In this document: positions 5,443 through 5,470 of the stretch, in pieces | Layout of the letters: the number at the start of each line of letters is the position of its first letter | How positions within the stretch are numbered: the first letter of the stretch is position 1 | Assembly: GCA_003484785.1 (NCBI GenBank) | Contig: DNAD01000262.1 | Location: 1-5,470, forward strand | Reading direction: 5' to 3' | DNA from: Lachnospiraceae bacterium | GTDB lineage: Bacteria > Bacillota > Clostridia > Lachnospirales > Lachnospiraceae | Length of the DNA stretch: 5,470 nt | Notes under the pieces: generated by a model | Told to the model about the DNA's origin: nothing | Database searches by the model: none | The model's input: only the letters and a program-made list of their open reading frames with translations | Translations under genes and position numbers: made by a program

Positions 5443-5470
5443 GCTCAAACGTTACTATTCACAGCCTTTT

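Noticed and set aside
5266..5448. 60-codon open frame on the minus strand upstream of the lipid kinase
   Set aside because: Its start lies upstream of the predicted -35 box, so it would not be on the transcript; it shows no motif and only a chance-like composition.

Overview
The window looks like chromosomal DNA of a Gram-positive anaerobe of the class Clostridia, most likely Lachnospiraceae-like. This is an inference from moderate GC (about half, estimated by eye), heavy use of AGG/AGA and ATA codons, good Shine-Dalgarno sites, sigma-A type promoters, and the gene families present. There is no RNA gene, IS element, CRISPR array or long repeat. About 96% of the window is coding.

Left block, + strand (1-3539): the 3' end of livG (LIV-I type ABC transporter ATPase), the complete livF partner ATPase, and, 14 nt after livF, a large gene (930-3539, 869 aa). 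The liv genes are packed as an operon (8-nt overlap between livG and livF). The large gene has no visible promoter of its own, so it is probably transcribed with them. It is the most interesting object here: a complete EF-G/Tet(M)-like translational GTPase (residues about 1-640), a Lys/Glu-rich linker (about 641-713), and a C-terminal NYN/PIN-like domain closely resembling Rae1 (YacP), the ribosome-dependent endoribonuclease that cleaves mRNA in the ribosomal A site. GTPase and nuclease both belong to families that act at the A site, which suggests a single-polypeptide ribosome rescue or mRNA surveillance factor. The domain IV loop that Tet(M) uses against tetracycline is different here, so a tetracycline resistance label would be doubtful.

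Right block, - strand (3576-5470): a diacylglycerol kinase family lipid kinase (4342-5262) transcribed leftward from a strong-looking promoter (TTGAGA-17-TATAAT) with an unusually long, possibly structured leader of about 145 nt. It is followed by a PAP2-family membrane phosphatase/phosphotransferase (3576-4256) with its own near-consensus promoter (TTGACA-17-TATCTT) in the short gap. The two products would act on opposite sides of lipid phosphate metabolism (lipid phosphorylation versus phosphate removal or transfer).

The blocks converge at 3540-3575, where a weak stem-loop without a U-tract is the only terminator candidate. The last ~200 bases (5263-5470) hold the lipid kinase leader and promoter and no convincing gene.
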